Made by a program: the position numbers and the translations under genes. This document shows, piece after piece, positions 35,862 to 45,263 of a DNA stretch of 64,000 bases. The stretch is from Gemmatimonadaceae bacterium (lineage in GTDB: Bacteria > Gemmatimonadota > Gemmatimonadetes > Gemmatimonadales > Gemmatimonadaceae): NCBI GenBank assembly GCA_025450035.1, contig JANWIF010000147.1, positions 1-64,000 of the forward strand. Reading direction: 5' to 3'. Within the stretch, counting starts at the first letter, position 1; every line of letters starts with the position of its first letter. Below the pieces are notes generated by a model that was given only the letters and a program-made list of their open reading frames with translations, made no database searches and had not been told where the DNA came from.

Positions 35862-37562
35862 TCAGCGTGATGGCGTGCCGCCGGGGCCGCGCTCGTACAC
35901 CGCGTTGCCGCCGATGAACGTCGCCACCACGTGCGTGCCGAGAATCTCCTCCGCCGGCGCGCGCATGATGTCCTGATCGAGCACCACAAAATCGGCGTAC
36001 TTGCCGGGCGTGAGCGAGCCCATGTCGCCTTCCTCGAAGGCGGCGTAGGCCGGCCAGATGGTCATCGACTTCAGCGCTTCATCGCGCGTCATGCGTTGCT
36101 CGGGATGCCAGCCACCGGGCGGCCAGTCGTGCTCATCCTGGCGGCTGATTGCCGAATGGAAGGTCCGCATCGGATTCACCGCTTCCACGGGGAAGTCGGT
36201 GCCGTTCGGAACCACGACGCCGGTCTGCAGCAAAGATCTCCAGGCGTAGGCACCGTACAGCCTCCCGCCGCCTAACCGCTGTTCGGCCCAGTACATGTCA
36301 CTGGTCTGATGAGTCGACTGCATGGATGGGATCACGCCTAACTCCGCAAAGCGCGGGATGTCGGCGAAGTTCAGCACCTGTGCGTGCTCGATGCGGAACC
36401 GGGGGTCGGCCGCCGGAATCTCCGCCAACGCGGCCTGGTAGGCATCCAGCACCATGCGGTTGCCGCGGTCGCCGATCGCGTGTGTGCACACCTGAAAACC
36501 GTGCTTGAGCGCTTCCACCGCCACCTGGCGGATGTGCGCGGGCGTCGAGACGAGGAGTCCGTAGTTGCCGGGATCGTCACTGTAGGGATCCAGCAGCGCG
36601 GCGCCGCGCGAGCCCAACGCGCCGTCGGCGTAGAGCTTGATACTGCGGATCGAGAGGTGCCCATCGTAGAGCATGCTCTGCGGCCCGCGGGCAAAATAGT
36701 GCGCGATGGCCGCGGAGTCGTCACTGATCATCGCGTACACTCGAAGCGTGAGCTGTCCCGAGCGCGCCAACTCCTCGAGCACGCCAAGCGTCTGTTCACC
36801 CTCCCCCGGATCGTGCACCGACACCAACCCCCAGCGGTTCGCGTCCGTAGCGGCGGCGATGAGCGCGCTCTTGATCTCGTCACGCGTCGGACTCGGCACC
36901 ACGCGATCGATCAGCCCTTGCGCGTTGTCGACAAACACTCCGGACGGCGAGCCGTCGGCGAGCCGGACGATGCGGCCCCCCCCGCCCGCGGGGTCCTTGG
37001 TGGCGCGCGTAATCCCCGCCAGCGTCATCGCCCGCGCGTTGACCAGCAGCGCGTGCCCGTCGACGCGCGAGAGCACCACCGGATGATCCGGTACCGCGCG
37101 CGACAGCGCCTCCTGCGTGGGGAAGCGCGTGTCGCCCCAACGATTCTGGTCCCATCCGTGTCCCTGGATCCAGGTACCGGGCGGTGCCGTCTTCGCCCGC
37201 GCCACGACGCGTGCGATCACCTCGTCGTACGATTTCGCGCCCGTGAGGTCGACTTCGCGCAGCGACAGCCCGAGGCCGAGCAGGTGCCCATGCGCGTCGG
37301 CCAGGCCGGGAACGATCGTGCGCCCCGGAAAATCCAGCACCCGCGTGGCCGGTCCGGTGAGTGCCCGCGCGCCTAACCGAGGGCCCGCGAACACGATCCG
37401 GCCACCGCGCACGGCGAGCGCCTGCACCAATGGCCGGGACTGGTCCACTGTGTAGATCCGATCGGCCGTGACGACCAGATCGGCCGGCGCCTGCGCCTGC
37501 GCTCCGGCGCGCGCGGCCAGGGCACACGCGAAAAGCAATGTCACCAGCACAAAGCGGCTCAT
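35862..37562 (-). CDS. Secreted amidohydrolase (YtcJ-like)
   Basis: TRVLDFPGRTIVPGLADAHGHLLGLGLSLREVDLTG ... HAIGDRGNRMVLDAY. Confidence 0.93.
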   Translation of the reverse strand: MSRFVLVTLLFACALAARAGAQAQAPADLVVTADRIYTVDQSRPLVQALAVRGGRIVFAGPRLGARALTGPATRVLDFPGRTIVPGLADAHGHLLGLGLSLREVDLTGAKSYDEVIARVVARAKTAPPGTWIQGHGWDQNRWGDTRFPTQEALSRAVPDHPVVLSRVDGHALLVNARAMTLAGITRATKDPAGGGGRIVRLADGSPSGVFVDNAQGLIDRVVPSPTRDEIKSALIAAATDANRWGLVSVHDPGEGEQTLGVLEELARSGQLTLRVYAMISDDSAAIAHYFARGPQSMLYDGHLSIRSIKLYADGALGSRGAALLDPYSDDPGNYGLLVSTPAHIRQVAVEALKHGFQVCTHAIGDRGNRMVLDAYQAALAEIPAADPRFRIEHAQVLNFADIPRFAELGVIPSMQSTHQTSDMYWAEQRLGGGRLYGAYAWRSLLQTGVVVPNGTDFPVEAVNPMRTFHSAISRQDEHDWPPGGWHPEQRMTRDEALKSMTIWPAYAAFEEGDMGSLTPGKYADFVVLDQDIMRAPAEEILGTHVVATFIGGNAVYERGPGGTPSR

Positions 37563-37788
37563 AGCGTGACAGATGGGAAGGTTGTTAGGCGAAGACCGCT
37601 CGCGGCGCGAGATCATGGTTTGGCGCAGCACGCCGGACAAGCGGGACACTGGCCGGCGAGCTCCACTGATCCCGCAATATGTGACCCGGCGTGCGCGAAC
37701 CGATAGACCGTCGTACGCCGGAACACCGGCGCTCTTTCTCGCCGGCCCGGCAGCGACGATATTGCGGCCTTCCGTCAACGAACCGCTC

Positions 37789-39630
37789 ATGACCCGCGTC
37801 GTGTTCTCGTTGTTGCTGCTCGTGCTCGCCGCACTCTTGAGCGGCGCGCCTGCCGTAGCGGCACAAAGCGTCACCGGCGCACCGCCGGTGCCCCTCGCCT
37901 CGGCGCCAATCACCGACGTGTCGTACCTCGTCTCGTTCGACTCGGCCAATGCACGGCAGCGGAAGCTTCACGTCGAGATGTCGTTCAGCGTTCCGGGGAG
38001 CGGCGCCCCTGTGCTGCTCTCCCTCCCTGCGTGGACGCCGGGTGCGTATGAGATCGCTTACTTCTCCCGCGCGGTGATCGGCTTTGCGGCCGTGAGCAAC
38101 GGCCACCCGCTCTCGTGGGACAAGCTCGACTACGACACTTGGCGCATTCGGCCCGGCGCCGGTGGTGCGCGGCCGGTCACCGTGTCGTTCGATTATCTCG
38201 CCGACACGTTGGACAACGCGGCGACGTGGTCTCGTTCCGACTTCGTCATGTTCAATGGCACCAATGTTTTTCTCTACCCCGAGGGGCGCAGTTTCGATTT
38301 CCCATCCACGGTGACCATCCGCACGCAGCCAACGTGGCGCGTCGCCACGGGCATGACCCCGGCATCCGCACCGCGCACGTTCAGCGCGACGAATTATCAC
38401 GATGTAGTGGACATGCCGTTTTTCGTAGGTCGATTCGATCTGGACAGCGTACGTGCCGGCGCCGTCTGGTTGCGATTCGCGTCGTATCCGGCGGGGAGCA
38501 TGCCGCAGGCGACGATGTCCTCGACCTTCGCGCAGCTGAGCAAGATCATCCCGGTCGAAGGCGCGGTGTTCGGCGAGATTCCGTTCACGACGTACACGGT
38601 CATGCAGATTGCCGACTCGAGCTACGGTGGCATTTCGGGGCTCGAGCATCAGAACTCGCACGTCGACGTCACGACGCCGCTGGCGATCGGCGAGCCCATC
38701 GAGATGTCGATTTACGCACACGAAATCTTTCACGCCTGGAACGTGAAGCGTCTGCGCCCCGCCGACCTGTGGCCGTACCAGTACGCGCGTGAGCAACCCA
38801 CCGAATGGCTCTGGGTGAGCGAGGGAATCACCGACTACTACGCTGACCTTTCCGAAGTGCGCTCGGGCGTTACCGATTCGGCGGCGTTCCTTGAGGTCAC
38901 GGCTGGGAAGATGGCCGAGGTGGCGAACGCACCGCCCGTGGCCCTCACCGACGCATCGCTCACCACCTGGGTGCACCCTGAGGATGGGACGGAGGACATC
39001 TACTACCCGAAAGGCTCGCTGGCCGGCTTGATGCTCGACATCATGATCCGCGATGCGAGCGACAACGGCGCCTCGCTCGACGACGTGATGCGCACGCTCT
39101 ATCGCGAGTGCTACCGTCGAGGCACTGGGTTCACCGGTGCGCAATGGTGGAACGCGGTGAGTGCGGCCGCGGGCGGCACGTCATTCGCGGATTTTGCGTC
39201 TCGCTATGTCGACGGCCGCGATCCATATCCGTGGAGCACCGTCCTGCCATTGGCCGGACTGCGCGCCACATTCGACACGGTGCGCACTCCTACCCTAGGC
39301 GTATCGGCCACGACGGATTCGGCGGGCACGCGCGTGACGCACGTGCTGCCCGGCTCGGCGGCCGACGAAGCGGGCGTGCGCGCGGGAGACTACCTCCTGT
39401 CGGTGGCGGGTGTGCCGGTGACCGATCGTGGATTCGTGGCGCACGTGCGCGACAAACTGGGTGCGCACGCCGGCGCGCCGGTCGCCTTCAAGGTCCAACG
39501 CGACGACGACATGCTCTCGCTCACCGGCACGCTCCATCTGGACGAGAAGATCACGGTGCAACTGTCCGCCGATTCACGCGCACCGGCGAAGGCGGTGCGC
39601 ATCAGGTCGGGCATTCTCCGGGGACGCTGA
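37789..39630 (+). CDS. M61-family glycyl aminopeptidase-like protease with PDZ domain
   Basis: MSIYAHEIFHAWNVKRLRPADLWPY ... LWVSEGITDYYADL; C-terminal PDZ PGSAADEAGVRAGDYLLSVAG. Confidence 0.93.
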   Translation: MTRVVFSLLLLVLAALLSGAPAVAAQSVTGAPPVPLASAPITDVSYLVSFDSANARQRKLHVEMSFSVPGSGAPVLLSLPAWTPGAYEIAYFSRAVIGFAAVSNGHPLSWDKLDYDTWRIRPGAGGARPVTVSFDYLADTLDNAATWSRSDFVMFNGTNVFLYPEGRSFDFPSTVTIRTQPTWRVATGMTPASAPRTFSATNYHDVVDMPFFVGRFDLDSVRAGAVWLRFASYPAGSMPQATMSSTFAQLSKIIPVEGAVFGEIPFTTYTVMQIADSSYGGISGLEHQNSHVDVTTPLAIGEPIEMSIYAHEIFHAWNVKRLRPADLWPYQYAREQPTEWLWVSEGITDYYADLSEVRSGVTDSAAFLEVTAGKMAEVANAPPVALTDASLTTWVHPEDGTEDIYYPKGSLAGLMLDIMIRDASDNGASLDDVMRTLYRECYRRGTGFTGAQWWNAVSAAAGGTSFADFASRYVDGRDPYPWSTVLPLAGLRATFDTVRTPTLGVSATTDSAGTRVTHVLPGSAADEAGVRAGDYLLSVAGVPVTDRGFVAHVRDKLGAHAGAPVAFKVQRDDDMLSLTGTLHLDEKITVQLSADSRAPAKAVRIRSGILRGR

Positions 39631-39721
39631 CAACCGCCGACCTGCCGGGCCGCCGGTCTTGTGAGGCGCCGGCCGGCGCGCGAAGTTGTAAGGCCGGACG
39701 ACCCCCAATTCGGAGATGCAC

Positions 39722-40444
39722 ATGGCCGCCCCCGCCGTTCCCCAGAAGACCCCGTCGGTATGGGAAGACTTCATCGACATTTTCGTGTCGCCGAGCGCCG
39801 TGTTCGCGCGACGCGAGAAGGCGAATTTCTTTCTGCCGATGGTGGTCGTGACGATCGTGATCACGCTGCTGTACCTCGGGACCAAGTCGCTCATGCAGCC
39901 GGTCTTCGACGCGGAATTCTCGCGGCAGATGGCGAAAGTGATGCAAGCGAATCCGCAGGTGACCTCCGATCAAATGGAAAAGGGTCGAGCGATTGCTGAG
40001 AATTTCGGATTCCTGTTCGTGCTGATCGGCTTGCCGATCGCGATCATTTTCACCGGCATGCTCCTGTGGTTGGTCGGCAAGCTGTTCGACGCGACCCTGG
40101 CCTTCGGCGCGGCGCTACTTATCGCCGCGTATGCGGCGTTCCCCAGAATTCTGCAGACTGTCGCACAGTCGGTCATCGCCTATTTCACCGATCCGTCGAA
40201 GCTCGACGCGATGGCCAAGGTGACCGCCAGTCCCGCGCACTTTCTCAGCACGAGTACCACGTCGCCTCTTGTCGTCGCGCTGGTGCAGCGCTTGGACGTT
40301 TTCACTATCTGGTGCACGATACTCTTGGGCATCGGGCTGGCGGTGATCGGCAAGATCCCGCGGTCGCGCGCCTTCGCGGCGGCTGCGATCGTGTGGGTCC
40401 TTGCGACCGTCTATCCGGTGTACCAGGCGCTGAGACTCATGTAG
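39722..40444 (+). CDS. Polytopic membrane protein (Yip1-like)
   Basis: VWEDFIDIFVSPSAVFARREKANFFLPMVVVTIVI and about 5 TM segments. Confidence 0.7.
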   Translation: MAAPAVPQKTPSVWEDFIDIFVSPSAVFARREKANFFLPMVVVTIVITLLYLGTKSLMQPVFDAEFSRQMAKVMQANPQVTSDQMEKGRAIAENFGFLFVLIGLPIAIIFTGMLLWLVGKLFDATLAFGAALLIAAYAAFPRILQTVAQSVIAYFTDPSKLDAMAKVTASPAHFLSTSTTSPLVVALVQRLDVFTIWCTILLGIGLAVIGKIPRSRAFAAAAIVWVLATVYPVYQALRLM

Positions 40445-40455
40445 TTCGCACGCCG

Positions 40456-41445
40456 ATGCGCGCGATGGTGTTGGAGCAGCCGCGCACGCCGCTCCAGATG
40501 CGTGATGTCCGGGATCCTGTTGCAGGTCCGGGACAGTTGCTCCTTCGCGTGCGCGCGTGCGCGGTATGCCGCACCGATCTGCACGTGATCGACGGCGAGC
40601 TCCCGCATCCCGCGCTGCCGCTCATCATCGGGCACGAGATCGTGGGCACTGTCGAGGCGCGGGGCGAGGGCGCGCGCCGATTCGAGATCGGCGCGCGCGT
40701 GGGCGTGCCGTGGCTGGGATGGACGTGCGGCGTGTGCGAGTATTGTCGTACGGGGCGCGAGAATCTGTGCATCCGCGCGCGCTTCACGGGCTACGACATC
40801 AGTGGCGGCTATGCAGAGCGCACGGTGGCCGACGAGCGGTTCTGCTTCCCGATCCCCGACGTGTACGACGATGTGAGTGCCGCGCCGCTGTTGTGCGCGG
40901 GGCTGATCGGCTACCGCGCGCTGCGCGCGACCGGCGATGCGAAGCGGTTAGGCCTGTACGGGTTCGGCGCCGCGGCGCATCTCATTGCCCAGGTGGCGCT
41001 GTGGCAGGGCCGGCGGGTATTCGCGTTCACGCGCGAAGGCGACGCCGCCGCGCAGGGGTTCGCGCGCGGGCTCGGCGCCGAGTGGGCCTCGGGCTCGGAC
41101 CAGCGGCCTCCCGAGGAGCTGGACGCCGCCATCATTTTCGCCCCGGTCGGGGCGCTGGTTCCCATGGCGCTTCGCGCGATCGCGCGGGGCGGGACCGTGG
41201 TGTGCGCCGGCATCCACATGAGCGACATCCCATCGTTCCCCTATGAGATTCTCTGGGGCGAGCGCACCGTGCGTTCGGTGGCTAACCTCACGCGCCGCGA
41301 CGGCGACGAGTTTCTGTCGCTGGCGCCCGGGGTTCCGGTGCGCACGACGGTTGAGCCCATGCCGCTGGAGTTGGCGAACGAGGCCCTCGACCGCCTGCGG
41401 TCCGGGACGTTGCGCGGCGAGGCGGTGCTCACGATGATTGCCTAA
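40456..41445 (+). CDS. Zinc-dependent alcohol dehydrogenase
   Basis: CAVCRTDLHVIDGELPHPALPLIIGHEIVG ... CGVCEYCRTGRENLC. Confidence 0.95.
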   Translation: MRAMVLEQPRTPLQMRDVRDPVAGPGQLLLRVRACAVCRTDLHVIDGELPHPALPLIIGHEIVGTVEARGEGARRFEIGARVGVPWLGWTCGVCEYCRTGRENLCIRARFTGYDISGGYAERTVADERFCFPIPDVYDDVSAAPLLCAGLIGYRALRATGDAKRLGLYGFGAAAHLIAQVALWQGRRVFAFTREGDAAAQGFARGLGAEWASGSDQRPPEELDAAIIFAPVGALVPMALRAIARGGTVVCAGIHMSDIPSFPYEILWGERTVRSVANLTRRDGDEFLSLAPGVPVRTTVEPMPLELANEALDRLRSGTLRGEAVLTMIA

Positions 41446-41589
41446 CGCGCGTCCCGCGCGCCGCACCCGTCCCGCGCCCCGGACCATCCGTCTTTTTCCG
41501 CCTTATCCGCTCCAACAGGTCGTTGTCACTCTCCTCGGCGCACCAACGGGCACTGCCGCACCTCCCCGAAGCCGAGCAACGCCCCCATG

Positions 41590-42759
41590 CTATTCGCGAA
41601 GTAGCTGCTTGGCGATAGTCTGCAACTGCATGTTCGACGTGCCTTCGTAGATCGTGCCGATCTTCGCGTCGCGATAAAACTTTTCCACGGGGTAGTCCTT
41701 CGTGTAGCCGTAGCCGCCGTGCAGCTCCACGCACAACGACGTCACGCGCTCGCCTACCTGAGATGAGAACAACTTGGCCATCGCCGCTTCCTGCGCGAAC
41801 GCGCGGCCGGCGTCCTTCAGGCGCGCCGCGTTGTACACCATGAGACGCGCCGCCTCGAGCTCCGTGGCCGCCTGCGCGAGCTGGAACTGCACCCCCTGAA
41901 ATTGGGCGATGGGTTTGCCGAACTGCGTGCGCTCGCGCACGTACTGCACCGTGGTGTCGAGCGCGCCGCGCGCGATGCCGATCATCTGGGCGCCGATCCC
42001 CACACGTCCCTCGTTCAACGTCTCGATCGCGATCTTGTATCCTTGGCCAACAGGGCCCAACACATTCGTCGCAGGAACCCGACACCCATCGAGGATGAGC
42101 TCCGTGGTGCTCGATGCGCGTATGCCCATCTTGTCCTCTTTCTTTCCGACCGCGAATCCGGCGAAGCCGCGCTCGACGACGAACGCCGTGATGCCGCGGT
42201 AGCCCGCCGACGGATCCACCGTTGCGAAGATGACGAAAATCTCTGCTTCGGCGCCGTTGGTGATCCAGAGCTTGCGTCCCGTCAGCACCCAGTCGTTGCC
42301 CTGACGCTCGGCGCGCGTGGAGAGCCCGAATGCGTCGGAGCCCGATCCCGGCTCGGAGAGCGCGTAGGCCCCCACCGTATTCGCGGTTAGGCGCGCGAGA
42401 TATCGCTCGTGCTGCGCATCGTTCCCGTAGCGGGTGATGGGCGAATTGACCAGCGTGTTCTGCACATCCATGAGGATCGCCGCCGACGCGTCCACGCGGC
42501 TGACGGCCTCGACCGCCAGCGTGACCATCATGAGTGAGCCGCCGGCGCCACCGTAGCGCTCGGGGACCGCGATTCCCATGAGACCCAGCTCGAAAAATGC
42601 AGGGATCAACTGCGGGTCGAGCTTGCCCGCCCGCTCCATGTCCTGCACGCGAGGTCGAACGTGCTCGTCCGCGAACGACGCCACCGCGTCGCGAAACATG
42701 CCTTCTTCTTCGGAGAGCACGGTGAGCGGCGCGTGGCCGCTGTCGAGGTCGGTCGTCAT
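41590..42759 (-). CDS. Acyl-CoA dehydrogenase
   Basis: VGAYALSEPGSGSDAFGLSTRAERQG ... QMIGIARGALDTTVQYVRERTQFGKPIAQFQ ... GGYGYTKDYPVEKFYRDAKIGTIYEGTSNMQ. Confidence 0.97.
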   Translation of the reverse strand: MTTDLDSGHAPLTVLSEEEGMFRDAVASFADEHVRPRVQDMERAGKLDPQLIPAFFELGLMGIAVPERYGGAGGSLMMVTLAVEAVSRVDASAAILMDVQNTLVNSPITRYGNDAQHERYLARLTANTVGAYALSEPGSGSDAFGLSTRAERQGNDWVLTGRKLWITNGAEAEIFVIFATVDPSAGYRGITAFVVERGFAGFAVGKKEDKMGIRASSTTELILDGCRVPATNVLGPVGQGYKIAIETLNEGRVGIGAQMIGIARGALDTTVQYVRERTQFGKPIAQFQGVQFQLAQAATELEAARLMVYNAARLKDAGRAFAQEAAMAKLFSSQVGERVTSLCVELHGGYGYTKDYPVEKFYRDAKIGTIYEGTSNMQLQTIAKQLLRE

Positions 42760-42822
42760 GCGGTCCAATGTATGTCGACGCTCAGCGTTTCGTAAACGGC
42801 ACCGAGCCGCTGGGAATTCGGA

Positions 42823-43299
42823 TCAGTGCGAGGCCGACACCGGGACTGCGCCCTCGCGGCATGCGTCGCCGCACCAGCGTTCCGGCGCGCCCTCGGGACG
42901 CACGCATATGCACGCCGGCGGCGCGCTCGCCGACACTACTCCTACGCCCGCTCGCTCGAGGACAACTTCGGCCAGCTTGTCGTGCACGCCGAACGCGGGC
43001 GTCACCGTGACGCTCACCAGCGGAAACGCAGCAGCCGCCTCGGCCGACAGGCGCGGAATGTCGCGCGTGGAGTGCTTTCCGGGCGACAGCATGTAGGGGA
43101 ACACCACCACTTCGGTCGCTCCCGCTTCCACGCACGCCGCCAGTCCCTCGGCGATCGTTGGGCGGGCGAGTTCCATGTGAGCGACGCGCACGATGACACC
43201 ATCACCAGCGCGCGCCTGCGTGAGCTGCCCTACGCACTCGATCATGTGGTTCGCGGCATCGCGCACCGAGCCGTGGTCCACGAGCAGAATGGCCTTCAT
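42823..43299 (-). CDS. CbiX/SirB-like cobalt/iron chelatase
   Basis: MKAILLVDHGSVRDAAN ... VVVFPYMLSPGKHSTRDIPRL. Confidence 0.85.
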   Translation of the reverse strand: MKAILLVDHGSVRDAANHMIECVGQLTQARAGDGVIVRVAHMELARPTIAEGLAACVEAGATEVVVFPYMLSPGKHSTRDIPRLSAEAAAAFPLVSVTVTPAFGVHDKLAEVVLERAGVGVVSASAPPACICVRPEGAPERWCGDACREGAVPVSASH

Positions 43300-43361
43300 G
43301 TCACGTATCTCGCTGCCGAAGTCCCGATTCCAGTGTGCTGGCCATAAGTTAACGCCGCGCG

Positions 43362-45263
43362 CTACGGTGCGTCGTGGCCGAATACCTGCAGGGCCAGTTC
43401 CACCCGTCCAAACGGTGCCGACACCTGTACGCCTTGCACCGTGCTCCGCACTTGTTCCAGCATCTCGCGGGCGAGCGCCATTCCTTCCGCCAGCGCATGC
43501 TCCTTGGATTTCTCGCTCGCCTGGCGCATGCGTTGGATCACCGATTCGGGCACTACCACGCCGGGCACCTCGTTAGCCAGGAACTCCGCGTTGCGCGCCG
43601 AGACCAGCGGCCAGATGCCCGCCACCACTGGAATGCGCACGTGCGCGATCGAGGTCAGAAACCGTTCGAGCTGTTCGACGTCAAACACCGGTTGGGTGAT
43701 GGCGAACTCCGCGCCCGCGTTCACCTTCCACTCGAATCGTCGCAACTCATAGGTCGGATCGATCGCCGCCGGATTCACGCCCACACCGATCGCGAATCGC
43801 GTCGGCGTGCCGATAGCGTGACCGCCGGGGTCCAGGCCGCGGTTGAGCCGGCTCACCAGATTCGTGAGGCCGATGGAATCGATGTCGAATACCGCCGTGG
43901 CATCGGGATACGGCCCCATCTTCGGCGGGTCGCCAGTGATGATGAGCAGATTGCGCAATCCCATCGCCGATGCGCCTAACAGATCGCTCAACATGCCGAG
44001 CAGGTTGCGATCACGGCAGCAATAGTGGGTGACGGTCTCAATGCCCACCTGCTGCTCGATGAGCAGGCTCGTCATCAACGCGCCCATGCGGCTCTGGGCG
44101 CGCGGCCCATCGGGTACGTTCACCGCATCCACGCCCGCCGCGCGCAGCGAGCGCACGCCGTCCAGCATTCGGGATGCATCGACGCCGCGCGGTGGTACGA
44201 TCTCGACCGAGGTCACGAACTCGCGGCGCGCGATCTTGGTGGCCCACTGTGAGCGCTCGGCGAACGGCGTCGCCGGTTGTCCGGCGCTGTCGTCTCGACG
44301 GTCGTCGCCGCCGGCGGGCGTGACATCGTCCGTGTGCGGCAGCTGGTAGCGCACCGACGCGCGCCATTGCTGCCGCGGGACGAGTGGGCGAATCCCTTCC
44401 ACCACCGCCTTGATGTGCTCGGGAGTGGTACCGCAGCAGCCGCCCACGACTTTGGCCCCGGCCTGGATGAGATGCCGGGCGTAGTTGGCCATATACTCCG
44501 GGCTGGCCATGTACATCGTCCGGCCGCCCACGTCGCGCGGCATTCCAGCGTTCGGCTGGGCGCTCAGTTTGCGCGACGTGACCGCTGCCATGCGCTCAAC
44601 GGCCTCAAGAATCGCCTGTGGTCCCACCGAGCAGTTGAGCCCGACGATATCGGCGCCCCAGCCATCCAGCGCGCGAGCCACGTCTTCCGGCGTGGCGCCG
44701 AACGGCGTCAGTCCATCCTGCCCGATGGTCATCTGCGCGATGAGCGGCACTGTGGCGTCGACGTCGCGCGCGGCCAGGATCGCCTGCTCGATCTCGTCGA
44801 GGTCGGCGAACGTTTCGAGGAGAAACAAGTCCGCGCCGCCCTCCTGCAGCGCGGCCAGCTGCTCGCGAAAGATAGCGCGGGCTTCGCCGCGGCTCGTGGG
44901 GCCGAACGGCTCGATGCGAATGCCTAACGGACCGACCGCGCCGGCCACCAGCACGTGCGCGCCGGCGGCTTCGCGAGCCAGGCGCGCAGCCTGGCAGTTG
45001 AGCTCCGCCACCTGTCCCTCGAGTCCGTGCGGCGCCAGCTTCACCCGGTTGGCGCCGAAGCTGTTGGTCTCCAGCACCTCGGCGCCCGCCTTCACGTATT
45101 CTCGGTGAACGTCCCGCACCAGATCGGGCGCGCGGGCGTTCAACTCGTCGTAGCATTGGTTGATGAACACGCCGCGCGCGTACAGCATCGTCCCCATCGC
45201 ACCGTCGAACACCACGATGCGATCGGGTTCGAGCAGCTCGCGCGCGTCGCGGCGCTCGCTCAC
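43362..45263 (-). CDS. Bifunctional homocysteine S-methyltransferase / 5,10-methylenetetrahydrofolate reductase
   Basis: N-terminal VVFDGAMGTMLYARGVFINQCYDELN...[20 protein letters not shown]-terminal FVTSVEIVPPRGVD ... LLIITGDPPKMG ... ITQPVFD. Confidence 0.95.
   Translation of the reverse strand: MSERRDARELLEPDRIVVFDGAMGTMLYARGVFINQCYDELNARAPDLVRDVHREYVKAGAEVLETNSFGANRVKLAPHGLEGQVAELNCQAARLAREAAGAHVLVAGAVGPLGIRIEPFGPTSRGEARAIFREQLAALQEGGADLFLLETFADLDEIEQAILAARDVDATVPLIAQMTIGQDGLTPFGATPEDVARALDGWGADIVGLNCSVGPQAILEAVERMAAVTSRKLSAQPNAGMPRDVGGRTMYMASPEYMANYARHLIQAGAKVVGGCCGTTPEHIKAVVEGIRPLVPRQQWRASVRYQLPHTDDVTPAGGDDRRDDSAGQPATPFAERSQWATKIARREFVTSVEIVPPRGVDASRMLDGVRSLRAAGVDAVNVPDGPRAQSRMGALMTSLLIEQQVGIETVTHYCCRDRNLLGMLSDLLGASAMGLRNLLIITGDPPKMGPYPDATAVFDIDSIGLTNLVSRLNRGLDPGGHAIGTPTRFAIGVGVNPAAIDPTYELRRFEWKVNAGAEFAITQPVFDVEQLERFLTSIAHVRIPVVAGIWPLVSARNAEFLANEVPGVVVPESVIQRMRQASEKSKEHALAEGMALAREMLEQVRSTVQGVQVSAPFGRVELALQVFGHDAP

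Noticed and set aside
37585-39144. 519-aa - strand ORF opposite the M61 peptidase
   Set aside because: Shadow ORF of a well-supported peptidase CDS; Arg/His/Glu-rich antisense composition.
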